Assembly: GCA_030590185.1 (NCBI GenBank)
Contig: JAUUZB010000285.1
Location: 1 to 6,176, forward strand
DNA: 6,176 bases
Direction of reading: 5' to 3'
From: Deltaproteobacteria bacterium
GTDB lineage: Bacteria > Myxococcota > XYA12-FULL-58-9 > JAUUZB01
A model generated the notes under the pieces. That model saw nothing but the letters and a program-made list of their open reading frames with translations, did no database searches and was not told the origin of the DNA. A program made the position numbers and the translations under genes. Below are positions 1 to 5,481 of the stretch, in pieces (position 1 is the stretch's first letter; every line of letters starts with the position of its first letter).

Positions 1-723
1 ATGCGCTTCGGGCTCGCCGGCCGCTCGACCTGGATCGGACAACGCAACCAGCTCCTCGAGCTACGTGACGCCAAGCTGCTCTCCCGGCGCACGGTCACCG
101 GCTTCGGCAACCTGCCGATGTTCGCCACCTACTCCAACCGCTGTCTCTTCCTGGATCAGCAGTGGCTCACCGAGGCGGGCAGCGGCCAACGCCTCGCCGC
201 GCTCCTCGAGGGCCAGACCTGGTTCCACTTCGGCGAGCGCCTGGGCTACGGCTTCTTCCGCGCCTCCGACATCACGATTCACTTCACCTTCCGACCGGGA
301 GAGCCCGGCATCAAACAGATCGATCTGCCGCCGCTCAAAGGCAGGCTCCTCGACGTTGATGCCTGCTTTGACGATCACCACGCCCTGGTTTCTATCGCCA
401 CGGAGACGGCTGGCCTGATCACCACCAGTCTGCACCTGCTCGACGACACCAGCGTCCAACTCGCGACCATCTCGGGCGAGCCGACGCCGAGCCATCCCCT
501 GCTCGTCCCGGGCCTCCGGTTTGCTATGCTCGGCGGCCAGATTATTGCCGCCAGCGAAGAGGGCCTGATGAGCGTAAAGAACGACCACGGCGTCTTGGCG
601 CCGGAGAGCACCTTCGTTGACACCGAGCCCTTCGTGGCCGAAGGCGCCCGCATCCTGCCCGGCCCGGGCGGCTCGGTCTACGTCATCCACCCCCGCGAGA
701 TTGTCCAGTTGTCGCTCAGCTAA
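1..723 (+). CDS. Beta-propeller-like protein of unknown function, probably 5'-truncated
   Basis: The frame is open from the first base of the window to TAA at 721-723. The ATG at base 1 may be an internal methionine, because there is no upstream sequence to show a ribosome binding site and no signal peptide or typical N-terminus follows. I do not recognise a named family. The 240 visible residues are rich in predicted beta strands separated by Gly/Asp turns. Similar strand patterns recur near residues 127-148, 178-192 (GGQIIAASEEG) and 223-237 (GGSVYVIHPREIVQL), which is what blades of a beta-propeller look like. No catalytic motif, transmembrane helix or zinc site is evident. It is the first visible gene of an operon with the cysteine hydrolase 12 nt downstream and the vWA gene after that. 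The propeller reading is an inference; it could be another beta-sandwich or repeat protein. Confidence is high for coding and low for fold. Confidence 0.75.
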   Translation: MRFGLAGRSTWIGQRNQLLELRDAKLLSRRTVTGFGNLPMFATYSNRCLFLDQQWLTEAGSGQRLAALLEGQTWFHFGERLGYGFFRASDITIHFTFRPGEPGIKQIDLPPLKGRLLDVDACFDDHHALVSIATETAGLITTSLHLLDDTSVQLATISGEPTPSHPLLVPGLRFAMLGGQIIAASEEGLMSVKNDHGVLAPESTFVDTEPFVAEGARILPGPGGSVYVIHPREIVQLSLS

Positions 724-729
724 GAGGAG
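724..729 (+). promoter_or_regulatory. Ribosome binding site of the cysteine hydrolase gene
   Basis: GAGGAG starts immediately after the TAA of the upstream gene and ends 6 nt before the ATG at 736. This fixes the start of the hydrolase and supports co-transcription with the preceding gene, since the 12-nt gap leaves no room for a promoter. Confidence 0.8.
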
Positions 730-735
730 AGAGTC

Positions 736-1710
736 ATGTCATTGCACCCACCCAGCTTCTACGACCCCAACACCGTCGACGGGATCCGGCTAGAGCGGGC
801 CGCGCAGGTCGCCAGCGAAGCGATCGCCTTTCGCGAACGTCACGCCATCGAGCCCTCCGGCCAGGACCGTTTTCGGATCGCGGCCTTTGGCATCGACTGC
901 CAGGTCGGCTTCATCCACCCGGAGGCCAGCCTCTGCGTGCCGGGGGCGGTGGAGGACACCCGCCGGACCATCGAGTGGCTCTACACCAACCTCGATAAGA
1001 TCACCGGCCTACACTTCTCCATGGACACCCACCGGGTGTTCCAGATCTTCCACCCGGCCTGGTGGATCGACGCCAACGGCAACCCGCCGCCGCCGCTGAC
1101 CGTGATCACCCACGCCGACGTCGAGGCCGGCACCTGGCGCCCGATCAGCCACCCGCGGGAGGCGCTCGAGTACACCAAGACCCTCGAGGCCACCGGCAAG
1201 TATGTCCTCACCATCTGGCCGTACCACACCCTGCTCGGCGGCATCAGCCACGCCTTGATGCCAGCGCTCATGGAGGCCGCGATCTTCCACTCCATCGTGC
1301 GCAATCGCCAGACCCACTTCGAGACCAAGGGCACCCACGCCATGACCGAGAATTACTCGGTGCTGTCACCCGAGGTGGCCGAGCTCGGCGGCCAGTCCGT
1401 GGGGGGCTTTAACGCTCCGTTCTTCAAGTTGCTGATGGAGTACGACCGGATCTACGTCTTCGGCCAGGCCAAGAGCCACTGCGTCCTGTCGACCCTCGCC
1501 GACATCCGGGACCGCATCCAGGCAACCGACCCCGCCCTCGCCGACAAGATCTGGATCTTGGAGGACGCCACCAGCCCAGTTCCGGCGCCGCCCCTCGACC
1601 CGCTGCCGCCGGCCCTCGACTTCCCGAAGGTCGCCGACCGCGCCTTCGAGGATTTCAAGGCGGGCGGCATGCACATCGTCAAGACCACCGACCCCATCCT
1701 CTTACCTTGA
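736..1710 (+). CDS. Nicotinamidase/isochorismatase-like cysteine hydrolase, enlarged
   Basis: A 324-residue member of the isochorismatase-like hydrolase superfamily, whose members cleave amides such as nicotinamide or related C-N/C-O bonds. The nicotinamidase landmarks occur in order: Asp54 in FGIDCQVGF (triad Asp), Asp97-x-His99 in SMDTH and His164 in IWPYH (the metal ligands of nicotinamidases), Lys198 in ETKGT followed by ENYSVL (triad Lys and the YS motif), and Cys249 in KSHCVLSTLAD (nucleophile). The active site therefore looks intact. The protein is much larger than typical family members of roughly 180-220 residues. Extra sequence comprises about 45 N-terminal residues, an insertion around 107-155, and a Pro-rich stretch at 281-297. 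There is no signal peptide, so it is probably cytosolic. The ATG at 736 is set by a strong Shine-Dalgarno. It sits between the propeller-like gene and the vWA gene in one operon. The substrate cannot be read from the sequence; nicotinamide is possible given the metal-site motif but unproven. Confidence 0.88.
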   Translation: MSLHPPSFYDPNTVDGIRLERAAQVASEAIAFRERHAIEPSGQDRFRIAAFGIDCQVGFIHPEASLCVPGAVEDTRRTIEWLYTNLDKITGLHFSMDTHRVFQIFHPAWWIDANGNPPPPLTVITHADVEAGTWRPISHPREALEYTKTLEATGKYVLTIWPYHTLLGGISHALMPALMEAAIFHSIVRNRQTHFETKGTHAMTENYSVLSPEVAELGGQSVGGFNAPFFKLLMEYDRIYVFGQAKSHCVLSTLADIRDRIQATDPALADKIWILEDATSPVPAPPLDPLPPALDFPKVADRAFEDFKAGGMHIVKTTDPILLP

Positions 1711-1722
1711 ACAGCTTTCCAC

Positions 1723-1729
1723 AGGAGGA
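1723..1729 (+). promoter_or_regulatory. Ribosome binding site of the vWA gene
   Basis: AGGAGGA lies a few bases before ATG 1734. It decides the start: an in-frame TTG at 1707 overlaps the stop of the hydrolase gene and would place this Shine-Dalgarno inside the coding region, so 1734 is preferred. Confidence 0.8.
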
Positions 1730-1733
1730 GACC

Positions 1734-2537
1734 ATGGCCAGCAGCAAACCAACCCAGCTCGTGCAGCTCAACGATCTGTTCGACGCCGCCGCCCGCGATG
1801 GTGTGATCACGGACGAGACCTCGAGCCTGCTCACCGGACACCTCGGACCGATCGTGGTGGCGGGCGCCGCGGGCATGGCCATGGAGGATATCGTGGCCAC
1901 CGACGTCACCTTGATCACGGTCCTCATCGACGCCTCCTCGAGCATCGGCTACGCCGGCCTCGAAAAGTCGGTACGCGCCGGCCAGAACGCCCTGCTCGAC
2001 GCCTTTGCCGGCAGCCGGGAGGCGGAGGAGATCCTGGTGGCGCTGTGGACCTTTGCCAACGAGCACCAGGCGGTTCACTCCTACGTGCCGGTGGGGGACG
2101 CCACCCGCCTCAACCACAGGAACTACCGCTCCGCAGGCATGACCGTGCTCTACGACGCCTGGTGTGATGCCCTCGCGGCGAACGTCGCCTACGCCCAGCA
2201 GTTGCGCGACTCAGGGACGCCATGCCGCAGCGTCATCGTCGCCATCACCGATGGCGAGGACACTGGCTCAGCTCGCCAGGTCCACGAGTGCGCGCGGATC
2301 AGCCGCGACCTGCTCGCCTCGGAGCAGTTCGTGCTCGCCTTTGTCGGGGTAGGAGACGACACGGATTTCCGGCGGGTGGCGCGACAGATGGGTATCCCCA
2401 AGGGCTGCGTGGCGGTGCAAAAAGACGCGACCCCGACCGCCCTGCGCCAGGTGTTTCAGATGGTCTCCCAGTCGGCGCTGCGGGTCAGTCAGGGACTGGT
2501 GCAACCGGGGGCGCAGGCGGGGTTCTTTGGGCCGTGA
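1734..2537 (+). CDS. von Willebrand factor type A (vWA) domain protein with intact MIDAS
   Basis: A 267-residue protein made almost entirely of one vWA domain, a Rossmann-like fold that binds a divalent metal and mediates protein-protein contacts. The metal-ion-dependent adhesion site is complete: DxSxS at Asp66-Ser68-Ser70 (LIDASSSIG), Thr137 in SAGMTVLYDA, and Asp173 in ITDGEDTGS. Residues 1-55 form a non-vWA lead-in. The C-terminal half (FVGVGDDTDF, ARQMGIP, then a Ser-rich helix near 245-253) resembles TerF/TerY-type bacterial intracellular vWA proteins. There is no signal peptide or transmembrane helix, so it is probably cytosolic. It is the last plus-strand gene of its operon, 23 nt after the cysteine hydrolase. 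Its final 53 bp overlap the 3' end of the convergent DUF3089 gene. Proteins of this type often act as adaptors with MoxR-type ATPases, but none is visible here, so its partner is unknown. Confidence 0.9.
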   Translation: MASSKPTQLVQLNDLFDAAARDGVITDETSSLLTGHLGPIVVAGAAGMAMEDIVATDVTLITVLIDASSSIGYAGLEKSVRAGQNALLDAFAGSREAEEILVALWTFANEHQAVHSYVPVGDATRLNHRNYRSAGMTVLYDAWCDALAANVAYAQQLRDSGTPCRSVIVAITDGEDTGSARQVHECARISRDLLASEQFVLAFVGVGDDTDFRRVARQMGIPKGCVAVQKDATPTALRQVFQMVSQSALRVSQGLVQPGAQAGFFGP

Positions 2538-3714
2538 GGGCGACCGCCCGAGCTGCCAGGAACGCCTCGACCCGCGCCACCGCGTTGTGCCGCACGTCCA
2601 TGTAGAAGAAGTCGTAGTCGAACAGGTGGTAGCTGCCGCTCGGGTCCATCGGTTCATAGGGCGGCGGTTGATGTGGGACCAACAGGCGGCCATTCACGCA
2701 GTGGGCGGTGTTCTGCCCGACCCGCGGCGCGTGCAGGCCGGTAATCTCGATGCCGAGGGGTCGATCGCCGAACAGTAAAGCGAAGAGACCGGGGAACGGC
2801 TCGGTGGTGCGGATCGAGACACCGCCCCGGTGCTGCTCAGCGGGGACCAAGGCCCCATCCAGGGACCAGGAGACCGGGTTGGTGCAGAGCCGGTCGACGC
2901 CGATGCTCGGCACCAGCTCGTCGCCCGCCCAGTGGTAGACGTCAGCCTCGTAGCTCTGGTCACCATCCTCGGCGTGGGTGTCCCAACCCACGAGGCAACC
3001 GTTGTCGGTCGGCGCCGCGCACGGTTTGATGGTGGGCAAGCGCTCGCGAAGAGCCTCGAGGGAGGGCCGGTAGCCCACCATGTAGGCCGCCACCAGGCGC
3101 TCGCGCTCGGGCCCGCGGTCGATCTCCTCGAGCAAACGCAGGGCATGGAGCGTTCCCTGACTGTGGGAGGCGATGATGAACGGCCGCCCCTGGTTGTGGT
3201 GGGCGAGATAGAAACGAAAGGCGGCGCGCACGTCGGTGTAGGCGATGCGCAGGGCGGCCAGGCCATTGTCGTCGGCCCCCATGAAGACGCCGATCGTCCC
3301 CTGGCGGTATTTGGGCGCGTAGACCCGACAACACTGATTGAAGGCGCTCGCCTGGCTGGCGATGGTGACCGCGGTCATCTCGTTGGCACCCGGGTCGTCA
3401 AAGGGCGGGTTCCAATGCTCGCTGCCATAGTAGGTGGTCGGGTGGATGAAGAATGCGTCCGCCGACGCGGTGGCCTGGCGGTCGACCACGGGCGTGCCCT
3501 CGGGCAACCAATCGGCGTGATCCTTGCGGTCCGGCAACGCCGCCCAGTAGCGGGCATCCGCATAGTCGGGCGCGGGGGGCGCCTTGGCCAGATCGAAGGA
3601 ATCACCCGGACGCAGGAGGAAGGCCATCACCGCCTCGGGGAAGGCGGCCATGAGCAACAGGCCGCCACCGAGCACCAGGATGATTGCCGCGGCCACCACG
3701 AGTAGCTTCTTCAT
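2485..3714 (-). CDS. DUF3089 alpha/beta-hydrolase, probable membrane-anchored or exported
   Basis: A 409-residue protein matching DUF3089, a family with the alpha/beta-hydrolase fold whose substrates are mostly unknown. Recognisable blocks in order are FFIHPTTYYGSEHWNPPFDD (88-107), SQASAFN then RVYAPKYRQ (120-138), AYTDVRAAFRFYLAHHNQGRPF (158-179; Arg163 onward is the core), the nucleophile elbow SHSQG with Ser185, AAYMVGY (209-215), and YHLFDYDFFYMD (362-373) near the C-terminus, where a His/Asp pair could complete a triad. Residues 1-22 (MKK then a long hydrophobic run) form a signal peptide or membrane anchor, placing the enzyme in the envelope. I chose ATG 3714 because GGAG sits 6 nt upstream and the basic-hydrophobic N-terminus begins there; ATGs at 3726 and 3777 have weaker signals. 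The last 17 codons encode a Pro/Ala-rich tail that lies inside the convergent vWA gene. Direct repeat A lies 14 bp upstream. The substrate (ester, lipid or other) is not inferable. Confidence 0.87.
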   Translation of the reverse strand: MKKLLVVAAAIILVLGGGLLLMAAFPEAVMAFLLRPGDSFDLAKAPPAPDYADARYWAALPDRKDHADWLPEGTPVVDRQATASADAFFIHPTTYYGSEHWNPPFDDPGANEMTAVTIASQASAFNQCCRVYAPKYRQGTIGVFMGADDNGLAALRIAYTDVRAAFRFYLAHHNQGRPFIIASHSQGTLHALRLLEEIDRGPERERLVAAYMVGYRPSLEALRERLPTIKPCAAPTDNGCLVGWDTHAEDGDQSYEADVYHWAGDELVPSIGVDRLCTNPVSWSLDGALVPAEQHRGGVSIRTTEPFPGLFALLFGDRPLGIEITGLHAPRVGQNTAHCVNGRLLVPHQPPPYEPMDPSGSYHLFDYDFFYMDVRHNAVARVEAFLAARAVALTAQRTPPAPPVAPVPD

Positions 3715-3727
3715 CGGTTTCTCCATG

Positions 3728-3789
3728 GGTGAGCCTGCTTGCGCACGTCGAGTCGATACTCGATACCCCCGGGGCACTCAAACCACGCG
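3728..3789 (+). repeat. Direct repeat A, left boundary of the nucleotidyltransferase/winged-helix cassette
   Basis: This 62-bp segment matches 5409-5470 in the same orientation at 53 of 62 positions without gaps. The inner 50 bp (3740-3789) match at 45 of 50. It contains a tandem heptamer TCGATAC-TCGATAC (3753-3766), the palindrome CCCCGGGG (3767-3774), and ends in the shared stretch CACTCAAACCACGCG. It lies just upstream of the DUF3089 start and 54 bp beyond the 3' end of the winged-helix gene. The copies may be members of a dispersed intergenic repeat family or the scar of a duplication or recombination event that brought in the cassette. Confidence 0.85.
3753..3781 (-). promoter_or_regulatory. 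Candidate promoter of the DUF3089 gene within repeat A
   Basis: Read on the minus strand, TTGAGT (3776-3781) is followed after 17 nt by TATCGA (3753-3758), about 38 nt before ATG 3714. The match to sigma-70 boxes is modest (4/6 and 3/6). The same pair is present in repeat B at 5434-5462, so it may be a chance property of the repeat. Confidence 0.2.
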
Positions 3790-3843
3790 TGGTGCATTCC
3801 GGATCCGTCACGACGGTCCATGACTGACGTCGTACGATGCCAG

Positions 3844-4722
3844 TCACATTTCCCCACGAGCAAGCCCCCGAGCTACCTGGAGGCTCCACTTTGCCAACAC
3901 ATCGAACGCATCGCGGCGACCATCGAGCAGTGGCGGCGCAGAAATTCCCATGGCCGCGGCCAGGCCTGCGACCTCTTTGCGCGTGGCGACTGCGGCAACC
4001 CTGTTGATGCGAGCAGATTGATCCTCCGCTTCGACGAACCCTGTCAGGCGAGCCACGAGTGCAAACACGCGTCGCCAATCCCACCAAGAAAGGCGGTCGG
4101 CTCCCACTAGCCGGGAGAAGCTCTCGCGGTCGGTGAGGTTGAAGCGGCGCTGGCGTGGCGAGCCGTGCACCCGAACCAAACCGGCTCGTGCCAGCTCGTT
4201 CAGGGTGAGCTCCGCGCCCCGCCGCGACATGCCGGACGGGGTGAGGTCGGCGACGCTGGCACCACTGGCTGGGGTGAACAGCAGTCGGGTGAGTACGTCG
4301 GCCCGGGTCGAGACACCGGCAATGGCTCTGATGCGAAACACCAACAACGCGTGCCGGTCCATCGGCAGAGCAATCCGCTCGCGGTGGCGTTCGAGCTCGA
4401 GCGGATCGCCCGTTGGGCGCCACGCGACTCCGTGAGGTTCGAGCGCACCGTTGAACCCAGCAAGCTTCGAGCGTGCCGATTCCGGGAGGGATCTACTCAA
4501 GCCCTTGAGGCGTGATTTTGAGACCTGAGCGGAGTGATTAATGCACCAGTCGAAGGCGAGCCCCAGCAGACGGTTGTCCCGCCTCGCGAGATGGGGCGTG
4601 AACGCGATCAGTGGTTCGGGGTCGAGCACTAGTTGTCGATGTGCACGCCCTCCCCCCGGCGCACCGAGCTCGGACCAGAGGCTCCAGAGGAGATCGGTGG
4701 TTGCTTCGTGCAGCTCCTTCAT
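3844..4722 (-). CDS. Winged helix-turn-helix protein, probable regulator/antitoxin partner of the nucleotidyltransferase
   Basis: A 292-residue protein with a winged-helix DNA-binding region at about 137-205. The sequence there runs VSTRADVLTRLLF (helix 1), ASVADLTP and SRRGAELTLNELARAGLVRV (helices 2-3), then a wing with RQRRFNLTD. The N-terminal part (DLLWSLWSELG, LVLDPEPLIAFTP, FDWCINHS, RLKGL) resembles a family of uncharacterised winged-helix proteins often found next to AbiEii- or DUF6036-like nucleotidyltransferases. The C-terminal ~85 residues are helical and unassigned. ATG 4722 overlaps the TGA of the upstream gene by 4 nt (ATGA), which decides the start; the frame is open back to 4818, but that part is Arg-rich out-of-frame sequence of the neighbour. 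The coupling implies that the two proteins are made together, as for a toxin and its antitoxin or autorepressor. It is annotated as the regulator by analogy with AbiEi; it is not an obvious AbiEi homologue. No signal peptide. Confidence 0.8.
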   Translation of the reverse strand: MKELHEATTDLLWSLWSELGAPGGGRAHRQLVLDPEPLIAFTPHLARRDNRLLGLAFDWCINHSAQVSKSRLKGLSRSLPESARSKLAGFNGALEPHGVAWRPTGDPLELERHRERIALPMDRHALLVFRIRAIAGVSTRADVLTRLLFTPASGASVADLTPSGMSRRGAELTLNELARAGLVRVHGSPRQRRFNLTDRESFSRLVGADRLSWWDWRRVFALVARLTGFVEAEDQSARINRVAAVATRKEVAGLAAAMGISAPPLLDGRRDAFDVLAKWSLQVARGLARGEM

Positions 4723-5330
4723 CTCCCGATCTCTTCGAGGTCGACGCCCAGCTGGGCGAGGAGCGGCTCGACTTCGCTCTCGACGAAGTCGGGACGTCCG
4801 TCCTGCCGCGCGCACCAATCGATGGCAATCCGCAGCTCCTCACTCGTGGGTGACAACGTCTGGAGGTCGTCGATGTCGACATGGCGACGAGCTCCGCGCG
4901 TGCTGTCCGTCGCCGCCCAGACCTTGAGGGTGATGAGGTCGACGCGCGCTGCTATGTGCACGGTCAGGTCGTGAAACGTCCGTATGTCGACACGGCCCTC
5001 GAAGCCATCTGGCAGGCCGAGCTTCAGGAGAAACGCCGGCCCCGGGTTCAGCCAGTCCTTGTCGTCCCTGGGCTCCCGCGGAAGATCGAAGGCTTCGCCG
5101 ATTTCTCGGATGGCCTCGACTAGTTGCTCGGGCAACGGCTTGCTCGCCATCCTCCACTTGCCGGCTTCGATGGTGGCGACGATGTCCAAATCCTGCGTGG
5201 GCCGCGAGATCAGGTCCCGCAGCAAGAGCGCTCCGCCGCCGATCACCACCAGGTCGAACTGAAGCCCGCGGCGCGCCAATAGCTCGCCGAGCGCGGCGAG
5301 TCCCTCGAGCAGCTCGTTTTTGGTGCTCAT
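4719..5330 (-). CDS. DUF6036/AbiEii-like nucleotidyltransferase, putative toxin
   Basis: A 203-residue protein with the nucleotidyltransferase signature: GGGALLL at 31-37, then RPTQDLDIV at 43-51, giving the GG...T-x-D-x-D pattern with Asp47 and Asp49 as the metal-binding pair. A likely third acidic residue is Asp115 (RVDIRTF). Further on, DLITLKVWAATDS (131-143) with RHVDIDDL (149-156) matches the Lys-x2-Ala...Asp-Asp-Leu pattern of AbiEii/MenT-like and DUF6036 proteins. Characterised AbiEii/MenT relatives transfer nucleotides, in some cases onto tRNA; the substrate here is unknown. All visible catalytic residues are intact, so it should be active. It is the first gene of a two-gene operon, with its stop overlapping the next start. 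GGAG lies only 1 nt before ATG 5330, an unusually short spacing that may limit translation. An AT-rich inverted repeat lies 38 nt upstream. There is no membrane segment. It could alternatively be a non-toxic housekeeping nucleotidyltransferase. Confidence 0.83.
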   Translation of the reverse strand: MSTKNELLEGLAALGELLARRGLQFDLVVIGGGALLLRDLISRPTQDLDIVATIEAGKWRMASKPLPEQLVEAIREIGEAFDLPREPRDDKDWLNPGPAFLLKLGLPDGFEGRVDIRTFHDLTVHIAARVDLITLKVWAATDSTRGARRHVDIDDLQTLSPTSEELRIAIDWCARQDGRPDFVESEVEPLLAQLGVDLEEIGR

Positions 5331-5366
5331 GCTCCGAGAATAGTACAGAGGGAGCTATCTAGCCAC

Positions 5367-5394
5367 ATAATACTGCGCATAACGCGAAGTAATA
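5367..5394 (-). promoter_or_regulatory. AT-rich inverted repeat, candidate operator/promoter of the nucleotidyltransferase operon
   Basis: Arms TAATACTGCGC (5368-5378) and GCGAAGTAATA (5384-5394) are complementary at 9 of 11 positions around the 5-nt spacer ATAAC. On the minus strand a TATTAT box (5367-5372) overlaps the arm proximal to the nucleotidyltransferase start (38 nt from ATG 5330), so a dimeric repressor bound here would block it. No convincing -35 box is seen 16-18 nt upstream. The patch is clearly more AT-rich than the surrounding DNA. The winged-helix protein encoded downstream is the natural candidate ligand; this is inference. Confidence 0.38.
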
Positions 5395-5408
5395 GTTCGT
5401 TTATTCCC

Positions 5409-5470
5409 GGTGGGCTGGGTTGCGCACCCCGACTCGATACTCGATACTCCCGGCGCACTCAAACCACGCG
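5409..5470 (+). repeat. Direct repeat B, right boundary of the cassette
   Basis: This is the second copy of the 62-bp repeat, in the same orientation as 3728-3789 and 1681 bp away. It carries the same tandem TCGATAC heptamers (5434-5447) and the same terminal CACTCAAACCACGCG. It ends 11 nt before the oxidoreductase ATG, and its last base begins that gene's Shine-Dalgarno. The flanking genes point in opposite directions while the repeats point the same way, so the copies cannot be equivalent upstream elements of those two genes. Confidence 0.85.
5420..5448 (+). promoter_or_regulatory. Candidate promoter of the oxidoreductase gene within repeat B
   Basis: TTGCGC (5420-5425) and GATACT (5443-5448) are separated by 17 nt, matching the sigma-70 boxes at 3/6 and 4/6 positions, about 33 nt before ATG 5482. 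Repeat A has the same arrangement (TTGCGC 3739-3744, GATACC 3762-3767), where it would read antisense into the winged-helix gene. The match is weak. Confidence 0.22.
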
Positions 5471-5474
5471 AGGA
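5470..5474 (+). promoter_or_regulatory. Ribosome binding site of the oxidoreductase gene
   Basis: GAGGA lies 7 nt before ATG 5482 and begins on the last base of direct repeat B. It supports this start over the internal ATG at 5497 (Met6). Confidence 0.65.
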
Positions 5475-5481
5475 TCCTACG

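Noticed and set aside
181..183. Unusual SHSQG nucleophile elbow in the DUF3089 protein (residues 183-187) instead of GHSQG
   Set aside because: The position of Ser185 and the rest of the elbow are normal, and small-residue variation at the first site is tolerated in alpha/beta hydrolases; not enough to call it inactive. The coordinates given here are residue numbers in that protein.
2830..3705. 291-codon open frame on the + strand antisense to the DUF3089 gene
   Set aside because: It has low-complexity Val/Gly/Arg-rich composition with no recognisable motif, and the opposite strand encodes a clear DUF3089 protein; long antisense frames are expected at this GC content.
3715..3777. Longer DUF3089 start at ATG 3777 or 3726
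   Set aside because: The extension would be encoded by the repeat, lacks a good ribosome binding site, and would hide the MKK-hydrophobic N-terminus that begins at 3714.
3728..3789. The repeat as a shared promoter/operator of the two outer genes
   Set aside because: The copies point the same way while the DUF3089 and oxidoreductase genes are divergent, so the element is not in an equivalent position relative to the two starts; only weak promoter-like boxes were kept.
3801..3819. Bulged hairpin (GGATCCGT / ACGGTCC, 4-nt loop) as a terminator for the winged-helix operon
   Set aside because: It has only seven pairs with a bulged T and no T-run on either side, so it is not a convincing intrinsic terminator.
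3602..4423. 273-codon open frame on the - strand spanning the winged-helix 3' end, repeat A and the DUF3089 5' end
   Set aside because: It runs through two real genes in another frame and across the repeat; the translation is Arg/Pro-rich with no domain.
4723..4818. Longer winged-helix start at 4818
   Set aside because: The added 32 residues are Arg-rich and are encoded by out-of-frame nucleotidyltransferase sequence; the ATGA overlap at 4719-4722 is the better start.
3728..5470. CRISPR array or transposon ends
   Set aside because: There are only two repeat copies, 1681 bp apart, in direct and not inverted orientation, with no transposase or Cas gene between them.
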